Source: Enterococcus nangangensis
GTDB lineage: Bacteria > Bacillota > Bacilli > Lactobacillales > Enterococcaceae
DNA length: 56,710 nucleotides
Assembly: GCF_005405245.1 (NCBI RefSeq)
Contig: NZ_BJDR01000012.1
Span: forward strand, 1-56,710
Direction of reading: 5' to 3'
Part shown: positions 11,941-20,395 of the stretch, in pieces
How positions within the stretch are numbered: position 1 is the first letter of the stretch
How the letters are laid out: the number at the start of each line of letters is the position of its first letter
Program-made: the position numbers and the translations under genes
Notes under the pieces: model-generated
The model's database searches: none
Told to the model about the DNA's origin: nothing
What the model saw: only the letters and a program-made list of their open reading frames with translations

Positions 11941-13230
11941 ATGAAGAAAAGAACAGCATTTTTAACCTTGGCCTTAGCATTAGGCTTGACTGTTTCATTA
12001 GCAGCTTGCGGCTCCAGTAAAGACGGTGGCTCAAGTGATTCCGGTAGCGGAGACAAAACGACCTCTAAAGTAGCTAACAAAGATAAACCCTTAGTGTGGT
12101 TTAACCGTCAACCTTCCAACAGTTCGACAGGTGAATTAGACATGAACGCTTTAAGCTACAACGACAACACCTACTATGTGGGCTTTGACGCGAAGCAAGG
12201 GGCCGAAGTTCAAGGAACCATGATTAAAGAATACATTGAAAAAAATATTGATAAAGTGGACCGCAATGGCGATGGCGTCATTGGCTATGTATTAGCGATT
12301 GGGGATGTTGGTCACAACGACTCCATTGCGCGGACACGTGGGGTGCGGACCGCCCTCGGAACTGGCGTGGAAAAAGATGGCGCCGTTAACAGTGAACCAA
12401 TCGGGACGAACGCTGATGGGAAAGCAACTATCGTCCAAGATGGGACTTTAGATGTCAATGGTAAAACTTACAAAATCAGAGAACTTGCTTCACAAGAAAT
12501 GAAAAATAATTCTGGGGCAACTTGGGATGCCGCTACTGCCGGGAACGCCATCAGCACGTGGGCTTCTTCTTTGGGCGACCAAATCGATGTCATCGCTTCT
12601 AACAACGATGGGATGGGGATGTCCATGTTTAACTCTTGGTCAAAAGAAAACAAAGTGCCAACATTTGGTTATGATGCCAACAGTGATGCTGTTGCCGCTA
12701 TTGCTGAAGGGTACGGCGGGACCATTAGCCAACACGCTGACGTCCAAGCTTACTTGACTTTACGCGTTTTACGGAACGCTTTAGATGGCGTAGATGTTGA
12801 TACAGGGATTGGGACTGCTGATGAAGCTGGGAATGTTTTAAGCGAAGATGTTTACACGTATAAAGAAGATGAACGTTCTTACTATGCCTTAAACGTTGCG
12901 GTTACTGCTGATAACTACAAAGACTTTACTGATTCAACAAAAGTTTACGAACCTGTTTCTAAACAATTAGATAAAACAAAATCACCTGAAAAGAAAGTTT
13001 GGTTAGATATTTACAACTCTTCTGATAACTTCTTAGGTTCTACTTACCAACCACTTTTAGAAGCCTACGATGATTTAATGAACTTAGATGTTGAATATAT
13101 CGCTGGTGATGGTCAAACAGAATCCAACATTACCAACCGTTTAGGAAATCCTGGTGAATACGATGCCTTTGCCATTAACATGGTGAAAACTGATAATGGT
13201 GCATCTTATACCGCTATCTTGAATCAATAA
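11941..13230 (+). CDS. mglB: Galactose/glucose-binding lipoprotein MglB, circularly permuted
   Basis: This is the extracellular binding lipoprotein of the mgl sugar ABC transporter (lipobox LAAC, Cys23, then a Gly/Ser linker; 429 residues). Family motifs are clear: WFNRQPS (53-59), the EF-hand-like calcium loop DRNGDGVIGY (107-116), GDVGHNDSIART with the sugar-binding H125, D127 and R131, and ASNNDG. The order is unusual. The mature protein begins where a normal MglB is already about 110 residues in. The missing first part (VWLDIYNSSDNF, 353-364, and AFAINMVK, 409-416, with the expected sugar-binding Asp and Asn) follows the last normal segment after a linker. It is therefore a circular permutant. 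An AAAGGAGG precedes the ATG. A terminator-like hairpin separates it from mglA, which would raise its level relative to the other subunits. Confidence 0.9.
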   Translation: MKKRTAFLTLALALGLTVSLAACGSSKDGGSSDSGSGDKTTSKVANKDKPLVWFNRQPSNSSTGELDMNALSYNDNTYYVGFDAKQGAEVQGTMIKEYIEKNIDKVDRNGDGVIGYVLAIGDVGHNDSIARTRGVRTALGTGVEKDGAVNSEPIGTNADGKATIVQDGTLDVNGKTYKIRELASQEMKNNSGATWDAATAGNAISTWASSLGDQIDVIASNNDGMGMSMFNSWSKENKVPTFGYDANSDAVAAIAEGYGGTISQHADVQAYLTLRVLRNALDGVDVDTGIGTADEAGNVLSEDVYTYKEDERSYYALNVAVTADNYKDFTDSTKVYEPVSKQLDKTKSPEKKVWLDIYNSSDNFLGSTYQPLLEAYDDLMNLDVEYIAGDGQTESNITNRLGNPGEYDAFAINMVKTDNGASYTAILNQ

Positions 13231-13244
13231 GCTTAAAGGGAACT

Positions 13245-13279
13245 GGGACTGTGACAGGAGCTTGTTGCAGTCCCCTTTT
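13245..13279 (+). terminator. Intra-operon terminator-like hairpin between mglB and mglA
   Basis: GGGACTG (13245-13251) pairs with CAGTCCC (13268-13274), followed by CTTTT. Moderate strength suggests partial termination, common after binding-protein genes that are needed in excess. Confidence 0.7.
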
Positions 13280-13430
13280 CAAATAAAACTGGTTCATTTT
13301 TTAGTGAAGCAAGAGAAATAGCACAAAAAGCAAGATGTTCTTTTTTCGCTATTTCTCTGATTTCACGGTGGACCAAGCAACAAAAACTGGAAGCAGAAAA
13401 TATCAAAAGAAGTTTACAGGGGTAAAAATA

Positions 13431-14939
13431 ATGACAGCAGAGAAAGACGATATCGTTTTATCCATCAGAGGTATGAGCAAGTCTTTTGGCCGCAACCGCG
13501 TGCTGGATCACATTGACTTAGATGTGAAACGCGGCACCGTGATGGGGCTGATGGGGGAAAACGGCGCTGGTAAATCTACCATGATGAAGTGCCTGTTTGG
13601 GACCTATCAAAAAGACGAAGGCAGCATCTTCTTGGAAAATAAAGAAGTGAGCTTCACTGGACCTAAAGATGCCCTTGAAAACGGCATTGCTATGGTGCAC
13701 CAAGAATTAAACCAATGTTTAGAAAGAAATGTGGTGGACAATTTATTTTTAGGTCGCTATCCCGTTAATTCCATGGGGATGGTGGACGAACGCCGTATGA
13801 AAAAAGAAGCCGCCGAACTGTTTAGAAAGCTGGGCATCACGGTGAACTTGAGTCAGCCGATGCGCACCATGTCCGTGTCGCAACGACAAATGTGTGAAAT
13901 TGCCAAAGCGATTTCTTATAACTCCAAAGTGATTGTATTGGATGAACCAACGTCTTCTTTAACCGTGCAAGAAGTGGCTAAACTTTTTGAAATGATGAAG
14001 ATGTTGCGGGAGCAAGGCATTTCTTTAATTTATATTTCCCACAAGATGGACGAAATTTTTGAAATTTGTGATGAAGTTTCTGTTTTACGAGATGGGAAGT
14101 TAGTTGCTACCAAGAGTACGAAAGATACCAACATGAATGAATTGATTGCCGCCATGGTGGGCCGCTCCTTGGAAAATCGTTTTCCACCAGTGGACAACAC
14201 GCCAGGTGAGGCCATTTTATCCATTCGTCATTTATCCACCAAGTTTGAGCCGCAATTGCAAGATGTGTCTTTTGATGTGGGTAAAGGAGAAATTTTTGGT
14301 TTATACGGCTTAGTAGGTGCTGGCCGGACGGAATTGTTGGAAACAATTTTCGGGATTCGGACGCGGGCTGCGGGTCGCGTGTATTTCAACAATAAGTTGA
14401 TGAACTTTAACAGCGCCAAAGAAGCGATGGATCACGGTTTTGCTTTGATTACTGAAGAGCGGAAAGCCAACGGGATTTTTGCCAAAGGGAATTTAATTTT
14501 TAATACCACTATCACCAACTTACCCCGTTATAAAAATGGGGTGGCTTTGTCCAATGCCAAGATGGAAAAGGCGACGGTGAAACAAATTAAAACCATGCGG
14601 ACAAAAGCCATGGGACCTAATGATTCTATTTCCAGCTTATCTGGGGGGAATCAACAAAAGGTCATCTTTGGGAAATGGTTAGAACGCGATCCACAAGTCT
14701 TCATGATGGACGAACCAACCCGGGGGATTGACGTCGGGGCCAAATATGAAATTTACGAATTGATTATTAAAATGGCGAAACAAGGGAAGTCAGTGATTGT
14801 GGTTTCTTCGGAAATGCCAGAAATTCTAGGGATCACCAACCGCATCGGCGTCATGTCTAACGGCCGTTTATCCGGCATCGTCAACACCAAAGAAACCGAC
14901 CAAGAAGAACTCTTAAGACTCAGTGCAAAATACCTATAA
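13431..14939 (+). CDS. mglA: Galactose ABC transporter, double ATP-binding protein MglA
   Basis: The 502-residue cytoplasmic ATPase has two ABC domains, as in other MglA/RbsA proteins. The first has Walker A GENGAGKST and Walker B VIVLDEPTSS. The second has a degenerate Walker A (GLVGAGRTE), the signature SLSGGNQQKV and Walker B FMMDEPTRGIDVG. It energises uptake by MglB and MglC. The frame is open from 13335, but the family start (MTAEKDDIVLSIRGMSKSFG) begins at the ATG at 13431 after AGGGG; I chose that. It lies 200 bases after mglB behind a partial terminator and 19 bases before mglC. Confidence 0.92.
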   Translation: MTAEKDDIVLSIRGMSKSFGRNRVLDHIDLDVKRGTVMGLMGENGAGKSTMMKCLFGTYQKDEGSIFLENKEVSFTGPKDALENGIAMVHQELNQCLERNVVDNLFLGRYPVNSMGMVDERRMKKEAAELFRKLGITVNLSQPMRTMSVSQRQMCEIAKAISYNSKVIVLDEPTSSLTVQEVAKLFEMMKMLREQGISLIYISHKMDEIFEICDEVSVLRDGKLVATKSTKDTNMNELIAAMVGRSLENRFPPVDNTPGEAILSIRHLSTKFEPQLQDVSFDVGKGEIFGLYGLVGAGRTELLETIFGIRTRAAGRVYFNNKLMNFNSAKEAMDHGFALITEERKANGIFAKGNLIFNTTITNLPRYKNGVALSNAKMEKATVKQIKTMRTKAMGPNDSISSLSGGNQQKVIFGKWLERDPQVFMMDEPTRGIDVGAKYEIYELIIKMAKQGKSVIVVSSEMPEILGITNRIGVMSNGRLSGIVNTKETDQEELLRLSAKYL

Positions 14940-14958
14940 CAAAGGAGACAAAAGTAGT

Positions 14959-16608
14959 ATGGCAACTGGAAAAATTCTTAGTGCCGCGGATGAATTACAA
15001 CTGCGTCAGCCCATTGACGAGTATGTAGGCGGTATTCAAAAACAAATTAACGATCTCCGGCAAGACGGGACCGACAAAGTGATTACCACTTTAAGTGCCA
15101 TTGAAAGTGCTAAACGGGATCGCAGCTTATCTAAAGATGAAAAAGCCGCTAAAATCACCAACTTAAAAACACAATTGGAACAAGCGAAAAAAGTCGAAGA
15201 AAAAAATAAAGGAGCCATCGCCCAACTTATTGGCCAAGCTGAGACTTACATTAAAGCGCACTTTGACAAGGAATACTACCAACCGGTTGTCGCTAGTTGT
15301 GCCGCTGAAAAAGTCGCCGCTAAAGAAAAATATCAAGCTAAAGTGGCGCAATTGAAAAAAGAGCAACAACAAGCGATTGCCAAACTTTCTGACCATCAAG
15401 AAATCAAAGAAGAAAAATACGTCCACAAAAATAAATTATTTGATGCCAAGATGGACTTACAAAGCGAGCTGCGGGAAATTAAAGATCGCAAACACTTAGC
15501 CTTTACCCATAAGTATCATTTGCTGGACTTGTTGCGCTTATCGAAATTCTCCTTCAAAGAAACTTTTGATCAACGACGGGAAAATTACGTGTACTCCTTT
15601 AATCGTCGGGATTTCCTCTTACGCAATGGTTTGTATTTTGCTATTTTAATTATTTTCATCATCTTAGCAATTGTGACGCCAATTATTAAAGGTTCGCCAC
15701 TGTTGACTTACAACAACGTCTTGAATATCTTGCAACAAGCTTCGCCACAAATGTTCTTGGCTTTAGGGGTAGCTGGGTTGATTCTCTTAACCGGGACGGA
15801 CCTTTCCATCGGCCGGATGGTGGGGATGGGGATGACGGCTGCGACCATCATCATGCACCAAGGCATCAATACTGGTGGTGTGATGGGACACATCTTCGAC
15901 TTCTCCCATATGTCTTTAGGAGGCCGAGTTGTGTTAGCTTTAGTGGTCTGTGTGGTGTTATGTACCATCTTTACGACGATTGCCGGACTCTTTACAGCAA
16001 AATTCTTAATGCATCCCTTTATTTCTACGATGGCTAACATGTTAATCATCTTCGGGTTAGTCACTTATGCCACTAAAGGGGTTTCCTTCGGGGCGATTGA
16101 TCCAGCGATTCCCAACATGATTATTCCGAAATTAAATAGTTTTCCAACCATTATCTTCTGGGCTTTAGCGGCGATTGTAGTGGTTTGGTTCATTTGGAAC
16201 AAGACGCGTTTTGGGAAAAACTTGTACGCTGTGGGTGGTAATCCTGAAGCCGCTGCTGTTTCTGGGATTTCTGTTTTTGCCGTAACAGTAGGCGCCTTTA
16301 TCTTAGCTGGGATTTTATACGGCTTTGGTTCTTGGTTAGAATGTGCCCGCATGGTAGGTTCAGGTTCAGCCGCTTATGGTCAAGGTTGGGAAATGAACGC
16401 CATCGCCGCCTGTGTGGTAGGGGGTATCTCCTTCACTGGTGGGATTGGTAAAATCTCTGGGGTTGTTGTGGGGGTAATTATCTTCACCGCCTTAACTTAC
16501 GCCTTGACGATTTTAGGGATTGATACTAACTTGCAGTTCGTCTTCTCTGGTTTAATCATCTTAGTAGCCGTAACCTTAGACTGCTTGAAATACGTACAAA
16601 AGAAATAA
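14959..16608 (+). CDS. mglC: Galactose ABC transporter permease MglC with long N-terminal extension
   Basis: The C-terminal ~330 residues are a normal MglC permease: the first membrane helix begins near residue 225 (GLYFAILIIFIILAIV), followed by LGVAGLILLTGTDLSIGRMVG and GGISFTGGIGKISG. In front are about 220 hydrophilic residues, rich in Lys, Glu and Gln, with heptad-like stretches (for example KITNLKTQLEQAKKVEEK and KVAQLKKEQQQAIAKL), predicted to form a cytoplasmic coiled coil. Classical MglC is about 336 residues and lacks it. The ATG at 14959 follows AAAGGAGACAAAAG, and the whole extension is in the same frame with no break, so it is real coding sequence. Its role is unknown. A terminator follows the gene. 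Confidence 0.9.
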   Translation: MATGKILSAADELQLRQPIDEYVGGIQKQINDLRQDGTDKVITTLSAIESAKRDRSLSKDEKAAKITNLKTQLEQAKKVEEKNKGAIAQLIGQAETYIKAHFDKEYYQPVVASCAAEKVAAKEKYQAKVAQLKKEQQQAIAKLSDHQEIKEEKYVHKNKLFDAKMDLQSELREIKDRKHLAFTHKYHLLDLLRLSKFSFKETFDQRRENYVYSFNRRDFLLRNGLYFAILIIFIILAIVTPIIKGSPLLTYNNVLNILQQASPQMFLALGVAGLILLTGTDLSIGRMVGMGMTAATIIMHQGINTGGVMGHIFDFSHMSLGGRVVLALVVCVVLCTIFTTIAGLFTAKFLMHPFISTMANMLIIFGLVTYATKGVSFGAIDPAIPNMIIPKLNSFPTIIFWALAAIVVVWFIWNKTRFGKNLYAVGGNPEAAAVSGISVFAVTVGAFILAGILYGFGSWLECARMVGSGSAAYGQGWEMNAIAACVVGGISFTGGIGKISGVVVGVIIFTALTYALTILGIDTNLQFVFSGLIILVAVTLDCLKYVQKK

Positions 16609-16633
16609 ATTTTTAAACAGCAAACAACAGGAT

Positions 16634-16690
16634 AATAAGAGAAGTATCCGAAAATAGGACGACTGTTTTTGTGATATTTCTCTTATTTTG
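16634..16690 (+). terminator. Terminator of the mglBAC operon
   Basis: AATAAGAGAA ... TATC pairs with GATA ... TTCTCTTATT across a larger loop, followed by TTTTGC. It separates the transporter from the sensor genes. Confidence 0.7.
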
Positions 16691-16835
16691 CTATTTTCTC
16701 ACGCCGTTTTTAAGTCATTTAATAATAAGGAGAGAATCTGAATTGTAGATAAATACTGGGATTGACTCGTTAATACATGATAGATTATAAATAATGTTGT
16801 TATCTAGCTAGGAATTTAAAAATTCACTATGTTGA

Positions 16836-16858
16836 TGATAGCGTTATCATGCTATAAT
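16836..16858 (+). promoter_or_regulatory. Promoter with cre site for the sugar-sensing two-component operon
   Basis: TGATAGCGTTATCA (16836-16849) is a near-palindrome matching the cre consensus TGWAANCGNTNWCA at 13 of 14 positions. It ends four bases before an extended -10 (TGCTATAAT, TATAAT at 16853-16858). The -35 (TTGATG or TGTTGA) is poor. CcpA bound here would block RNA polymerase. Confidence 0.65.
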
Positions 16859-16917
16859 GCCAGTGACGTAAAAACGTGAGGAAAAGAGCCATAATTAACT
16901 ACATAATGAGGGATCAC

Positions 16918-18528
16918 ATGGAAACGTACACGTTATTATTAGTAGATGATGAAGCAGATGTTTTAAAAGCCATCAATAAAAAAATGAATTGGGCGGAGTT
17001 AGGTTTTTCCGTCATTGGTTTTGCCGACAATGGGTTAAAAGCGTTAGAGTTGGTGGAAAAATACCAGCCAGACGTGGTGATGACGGATATTAACATGCCC
17101 TATATGAACGGCCTGGAACTAACGCAACGGATTAAAGAAGATTATCCGGCGACAAAAATGTTAATTTTCACCGGCTTTGATGAGTTTGAATATGCTAAAG
17201 AAGCGATTCGGCTGGAAGTTGGGGATTATATTTTAAAACCCGCGAGTTCTTTAGAGCTGACGGAAATTTTTAGTCAGTTAAAAGAAAAGTTAGACCGGGA
17301 GATTAGCGAAAGTCGCAACGTGGAAAGCCTGCAACAGTATTATCAGGACTCGTTACCTTTAATGCAGACTAACTTTTATTCGACGCTAATTGAAGGGCGG
17401 ATTAAAGAAGAGGAGCTAGCAAAATATTTAAAGGATTACCAAATTCCTTTGACGGGACCTTTTTATTGTTGTCTGGTGCTCCACACGTCCTTGAGCCAAG
17501 TACCGGAAGGAATGAATCCTTTATTAGTGGTGGCTTCAGTCCAAAAGCAAGCCAAAGAATACTTCGGGAAAAAATGGTCCGTGGCCTATTTTACTTATTT
17601 AGGAGACACCATTATGCTGGTGCAACTAGCCAATGAAAATGAAATTTCCAGCTTAACGGATGAGTGTGATCGTTTTTGTAAATATATTTTGCGGCTTTTG
17701 CGGGCCGTAGTGACGATGGGGATTGGGCAAGTCTGTGGCGAACTTTTGGATTTAGACCAATCTTATACTAGCGGCCGGATGGCGGTATCTTACCGCGGAC
17801 TATACGGCGCCTCGCGGGTGATTAACATTAAAGAAATCGCCCCCCAAGAGATGGAAAAATTTAACTTAGTTGACGAATCGGAATTAGCAGAACTCTTTAA
17901 AAAAATTCACATCGGTCCGGTGGCCGCCATTACGAAAGCCGCGCAGCAATACTTAGACCACGTCTACGCTTCCGCCAAGACTTGGCAACAGCATACCGTC
18001 GTCGTGGCCGAATTAATTGGCGCCCTCTATCGTTTTGCCGCCAATAATAATTTAACGGTGGAAGCTTTTGCCGGCAATTTGAAAGAGTTATACGCAAACT
18101 TGCCAGACTTAGAGCCGGATGCTTTAAGCCAGTGGTTAACGGCGATTAGTATCGACCTCCATGAAAAATTGCGGAATGCCCGGAGTAAGACAACGGCGAC
18201 CTTGGTGCAAAAAGCCCAAGAGTACGTGCGTAATCACTACAGTGAAGCGAGTTTATCGTTAGATGATGTTTGCCAAGCTCTCGGCGTGTCTAACGCTTAT
18301 TTTTCTTCCATGTTTAAACGGGAGACAGAAAAATCCTTCATTAGTTATTTGACGGATTATCGCCTCGATTGGGCTTCCCGTTTATTACTGGAGACCGACG
18401 AAAAGAGTTACGTCATTGGTCAACGAGTAGGCTACACGGATCCTAATTATTTCAGTTACGTTTTTAAACGGCGCTTCGGCATATCGCCGGTGAAATATCG
18501 AACGGGGATTACCAATCGTGAAGCATAA
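16918..18528 (+). CDS. Response regulator, REC plus AraC-type DNA-binding domain (YesN-like)
   Basis: Residues ~1-120 are a receiver domain: LLLVDDEAD acidic pocket, phospho-acceptor Asp in VVMTDINMPYMNG, FTGFDEFEYAKEA, and the Lys in DYILKPAS. A middle linker follows. The last ~100 residues are two AraC-type helix-turn-helix motifs (LSLDDVCQALGVSNAYFSSM and VIGQRVGYTDPNYFSYVF). The ATG at 16918, five bases after GAGGG, is preferred over upstream in-frame ATGs; it gives 536 residues. The gene overlaps the kinase gene by 11 bases. It follows mglBAC and most likely activates that operon when the kinase senses galactose-type sugar (inference from the analogous XylFII-LytS-YesN arrangement of clostridia). 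Confidence 0.88.
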   Translation: METYTLLLVDDEADVLKAINKKMNWAELGFSVIGFADNGLKALELVEKYQPDVVMTDINMPYMNGLELTQRIKEDYPATKMLIFTGFDEFEYAKEAIRLEVGDYILKPASSLELTEIFSQLKEKLDREISESRNVESLQQYYQDSLPLMQTNFYSTLIEGRIKEEELAKYLKDYQIPLTGPFYCCLVLHTSLSQVPEGMNPLLVVASVQKQAKEYFGKKWSVAYFTYLGDTIMLVQLANENEISSLTDECDRFCKYILRLLRAVVTMGIGQVCGELLDLDQSYTSGRMAVSYRGLYGASRVINIKEIAPQEMEKFNLVDESELAELFKKIHIGPVAAITKAAQQYLDHVYASAKTWQQHTVVVAELIGALYRFAANNNLTVEAFAGNLKELYANLPDLEPDALSQWLTAISIDLHEKLRNARSKTTATLVQKAQEYVRNHYSEASLSLDDVCQALGVSNAYFSSMFKRETEKSFISYLTDYRLDWASRLLLETDEKSYVIGQRVGYTDPNYFSYVFKRRFGISPVKYRTGITNREA

Positions 18529-20395
18529 TAATCAGGAGCTTAAAACCAGCAGTCGTTTTAAAAATATGAGTATGCAATCCATTCTGATGCTGACGTTTTC
18601 AGTGCTGTCGGTGCTGATTATTCTAATTACCGGCGTCTTATTGTACCAACGTTTCTCAGCGATTTCGCGCCAAAAAGAAGTCGCATCCACCCAAGAAATG
18701 ATTGGTCAAACGAAAGAGGCGATGGACGACTATTTAATGCGGATGCGCCAAATTTCCGATACTGCGTATTACAACGTGGTGAAGGAAAATGATTTTTCCA
18801 ATCAAATGCAAACGATCCATAGCGGCATGAACATCTTATACGAAGGCAACAAAGACGATTTAGCCAGTATCGCCATTTACAATAATTTTGGCAGTTTAGT
18901 GTTGGCTGAACCAGTCGCCTCGCAAAAAGAAGACCCCGATGTCACCAACCAAGAGTGGTACCAACAAGCCCTCTCAGAGATGGAAAACATTCACTTTTCC
19001 ACCCCGCATATTCAAAACCTATTTGACAACGGGACGATGCGCTATGAATGGGTGATTTCTTTAGCCCGGGCTGTGGAGCTGAACAATAGCGGCGAGTCGC
19101 AATTAGGCGTTTTATTAGTGGATATGGACTACTACAAAATTTCCCATATGTTGGAGCAACTCAACAGCCAGAGTAGCAAAAAATATTATTACTTGTGTGA
19201 CAGTACCGGCAATATTATTTATCACCCGAAACAAGTGCAGATTAGTAAAAAAATTGTGCCGGAAAATAATAGCGCCATTGTCCACTACCAAGAAGGCGTC
19301 CATGATGAATATTTTCAAGGAGCAGCGCGGAAAGTTTTAGTCAGTGATATTAGTTATACCGGCTGGAAACTAGTGGGGGTCATTCCTGCGGCGACTTTTA
19401 CCCAAGATACATTTCAAACGGGACTCTTTATTGCTCTTTATGTCGTCTTGATGGCGATGGTTCTAGTCGTTATTAACCGGATGATTTCGTTGCGGATCTC
19501 GCGACCTTTGCAAAAGTTAAATGCTTCTGTCATGGAATACGAAGCTGGTGCCGGGGCAAAACCGGCGATTTATTTAGGGGGCTCCACGGAAATTCGCCAC
19601 TTAGGCCAGTCTATTCAACAGTCTTATGAACAGATTGATCAATTGATGAAAGAGATTATTTTAGAACACAATGAACGGCGGAAAAGCGAACTGGATGTTT
19701 TACAAAGTCAGATTAATCCTCACTTTCTTTATAACACGTTGGAGTCTATCACCTGGATGATTGAAGGGGAGGAAAATGATCGGGCAGTCTTTATGATTAC
19801 TCAGTTGGCGAAACTTTTTCGGATTAGTTTGTCTAAAGGACGGACGATTATTCCTGTGGCGGATGAACTGCAGCACGCTAAAAGTTACATGAATATTCAA
19901 AAGCAGCGCTATAAAGAGGCGATTGCGGTGACTTTTGAGGTGGAGCCAGCGTTAAATCAGTTATGTATCGTGAAACTTGTGTTGCAGCCAATTTTAGAAA
20001 ATAGTTTGAACTACGCTTTAAAAGGTCTTGATGATAGTGGCGAAATTAAAGTTGTCGGCCGTTTAGTGGCGGGAGATATTGTCTTGACGGTGACGGATAA
20101 TGGCATTGGCATTGCACCTGATGAAATTGATTTATTGCTGACGGATCGGCCCGAAGCCCATAAAAAAGGCTCCGGTGTAGGGCTAGTCAACGTCCACAAA
20201 CGGATTCAGCTCTTCTTTGGTAAAGAGTACGGCGTGACTATCACCAGTAAGCTAGACGAAGGAACGACCGTGACGATTAAGATTCCGGCGATCCCTTACA
20301 CGGAAGAAAATCGTCAAATTTTAGAACAAGGTTATAATTTTGGCGGCGAAGCCATGATTGAAGAACAAAGTCAGGAGGCCGCCCATGAAAAATAA
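18518..20395 (+). CDS. Sensor histidine kinase, YesM/LytS-like
   Basis: This 625-residue membrane kinase has a first helix near residues 18-42 (SILMLTFSVLSVLIILITGV), a large extracellular sensor region of Cache type (to ~300), and a second helix (IALYVVLMAMVLVVI). Then come a HAMP linker, the His_kinase box with phosphorylated histidine in QSQINPHFLYNTLESI, and a C-terminal ATPase domain with DNGIG and GSGVGLVNVHKR. It overlaps the response regulator gene by 11 bases and the next gene by 11 bases, so regulator, kinase and sugar-binding protein are made in fixed proportion. The binding protein at 20385 probably docks on its extracellular part. Confidence 0.9.
   Translation: MKHNNQELKTSSRFKNMSMQSILMLTFSVLSVLIILITGVLLYQRFSAISRQKEVASTQEMIGQTKEAMDDYLMRMRQISDTAYYNVVKENDFSNQMQTIHSGMNILYEGNKDDLASIAIYNNFGSLVLAEPVASQKEDPDVTNQEWYQQALSEMENIHFSTPHIQNLFDNGTMRYEWVISLARAVELNNSGESQLGVLLVDMDYYKISHMLEQLNSQSSKKYYYLCDSTGNIIYHPKQVQISKKIVPENNSAIVHYQEGVHDEYFQGAARKVLVSDISYTGWKLVGVIPAATFTQDTFQTGLFIALYVVLMAMVLVVINRMISLRISRPLQKLNASVMEYEAGAGAKPAIYLGGSTEIRHLGQSIQQSYEQIDQLMKEIILEHNERRKSELDVLQSQINPHFLYNTLESITWMIEGEENDRAVFMITQLAKLFRISLSKGRTIIPVADELQHAKSYMNIQKQRYKEAIAVTFEVEPALNQLCIVKLVLQPILENSLNYALKGLDDSGEIKVVGRLVAGDIVLTVTDNGIGIAPDEIDLLLTDRPEAHKKGSGVGLVNVHKRIQLFFGKEYGVTITSKLDEGTTVTIKIPAIPYTEENRQILEQGYNFGGEAMIEEQSQEAAHEK

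Noticed and set aside
11941-13230. Frameshift or assembly error as explanation for the odd MglB order
   Set aside because: The frame is uninterrupted from a proper signal peptide to the stop, all binding residues are present once, and the transporter genes follow normally.
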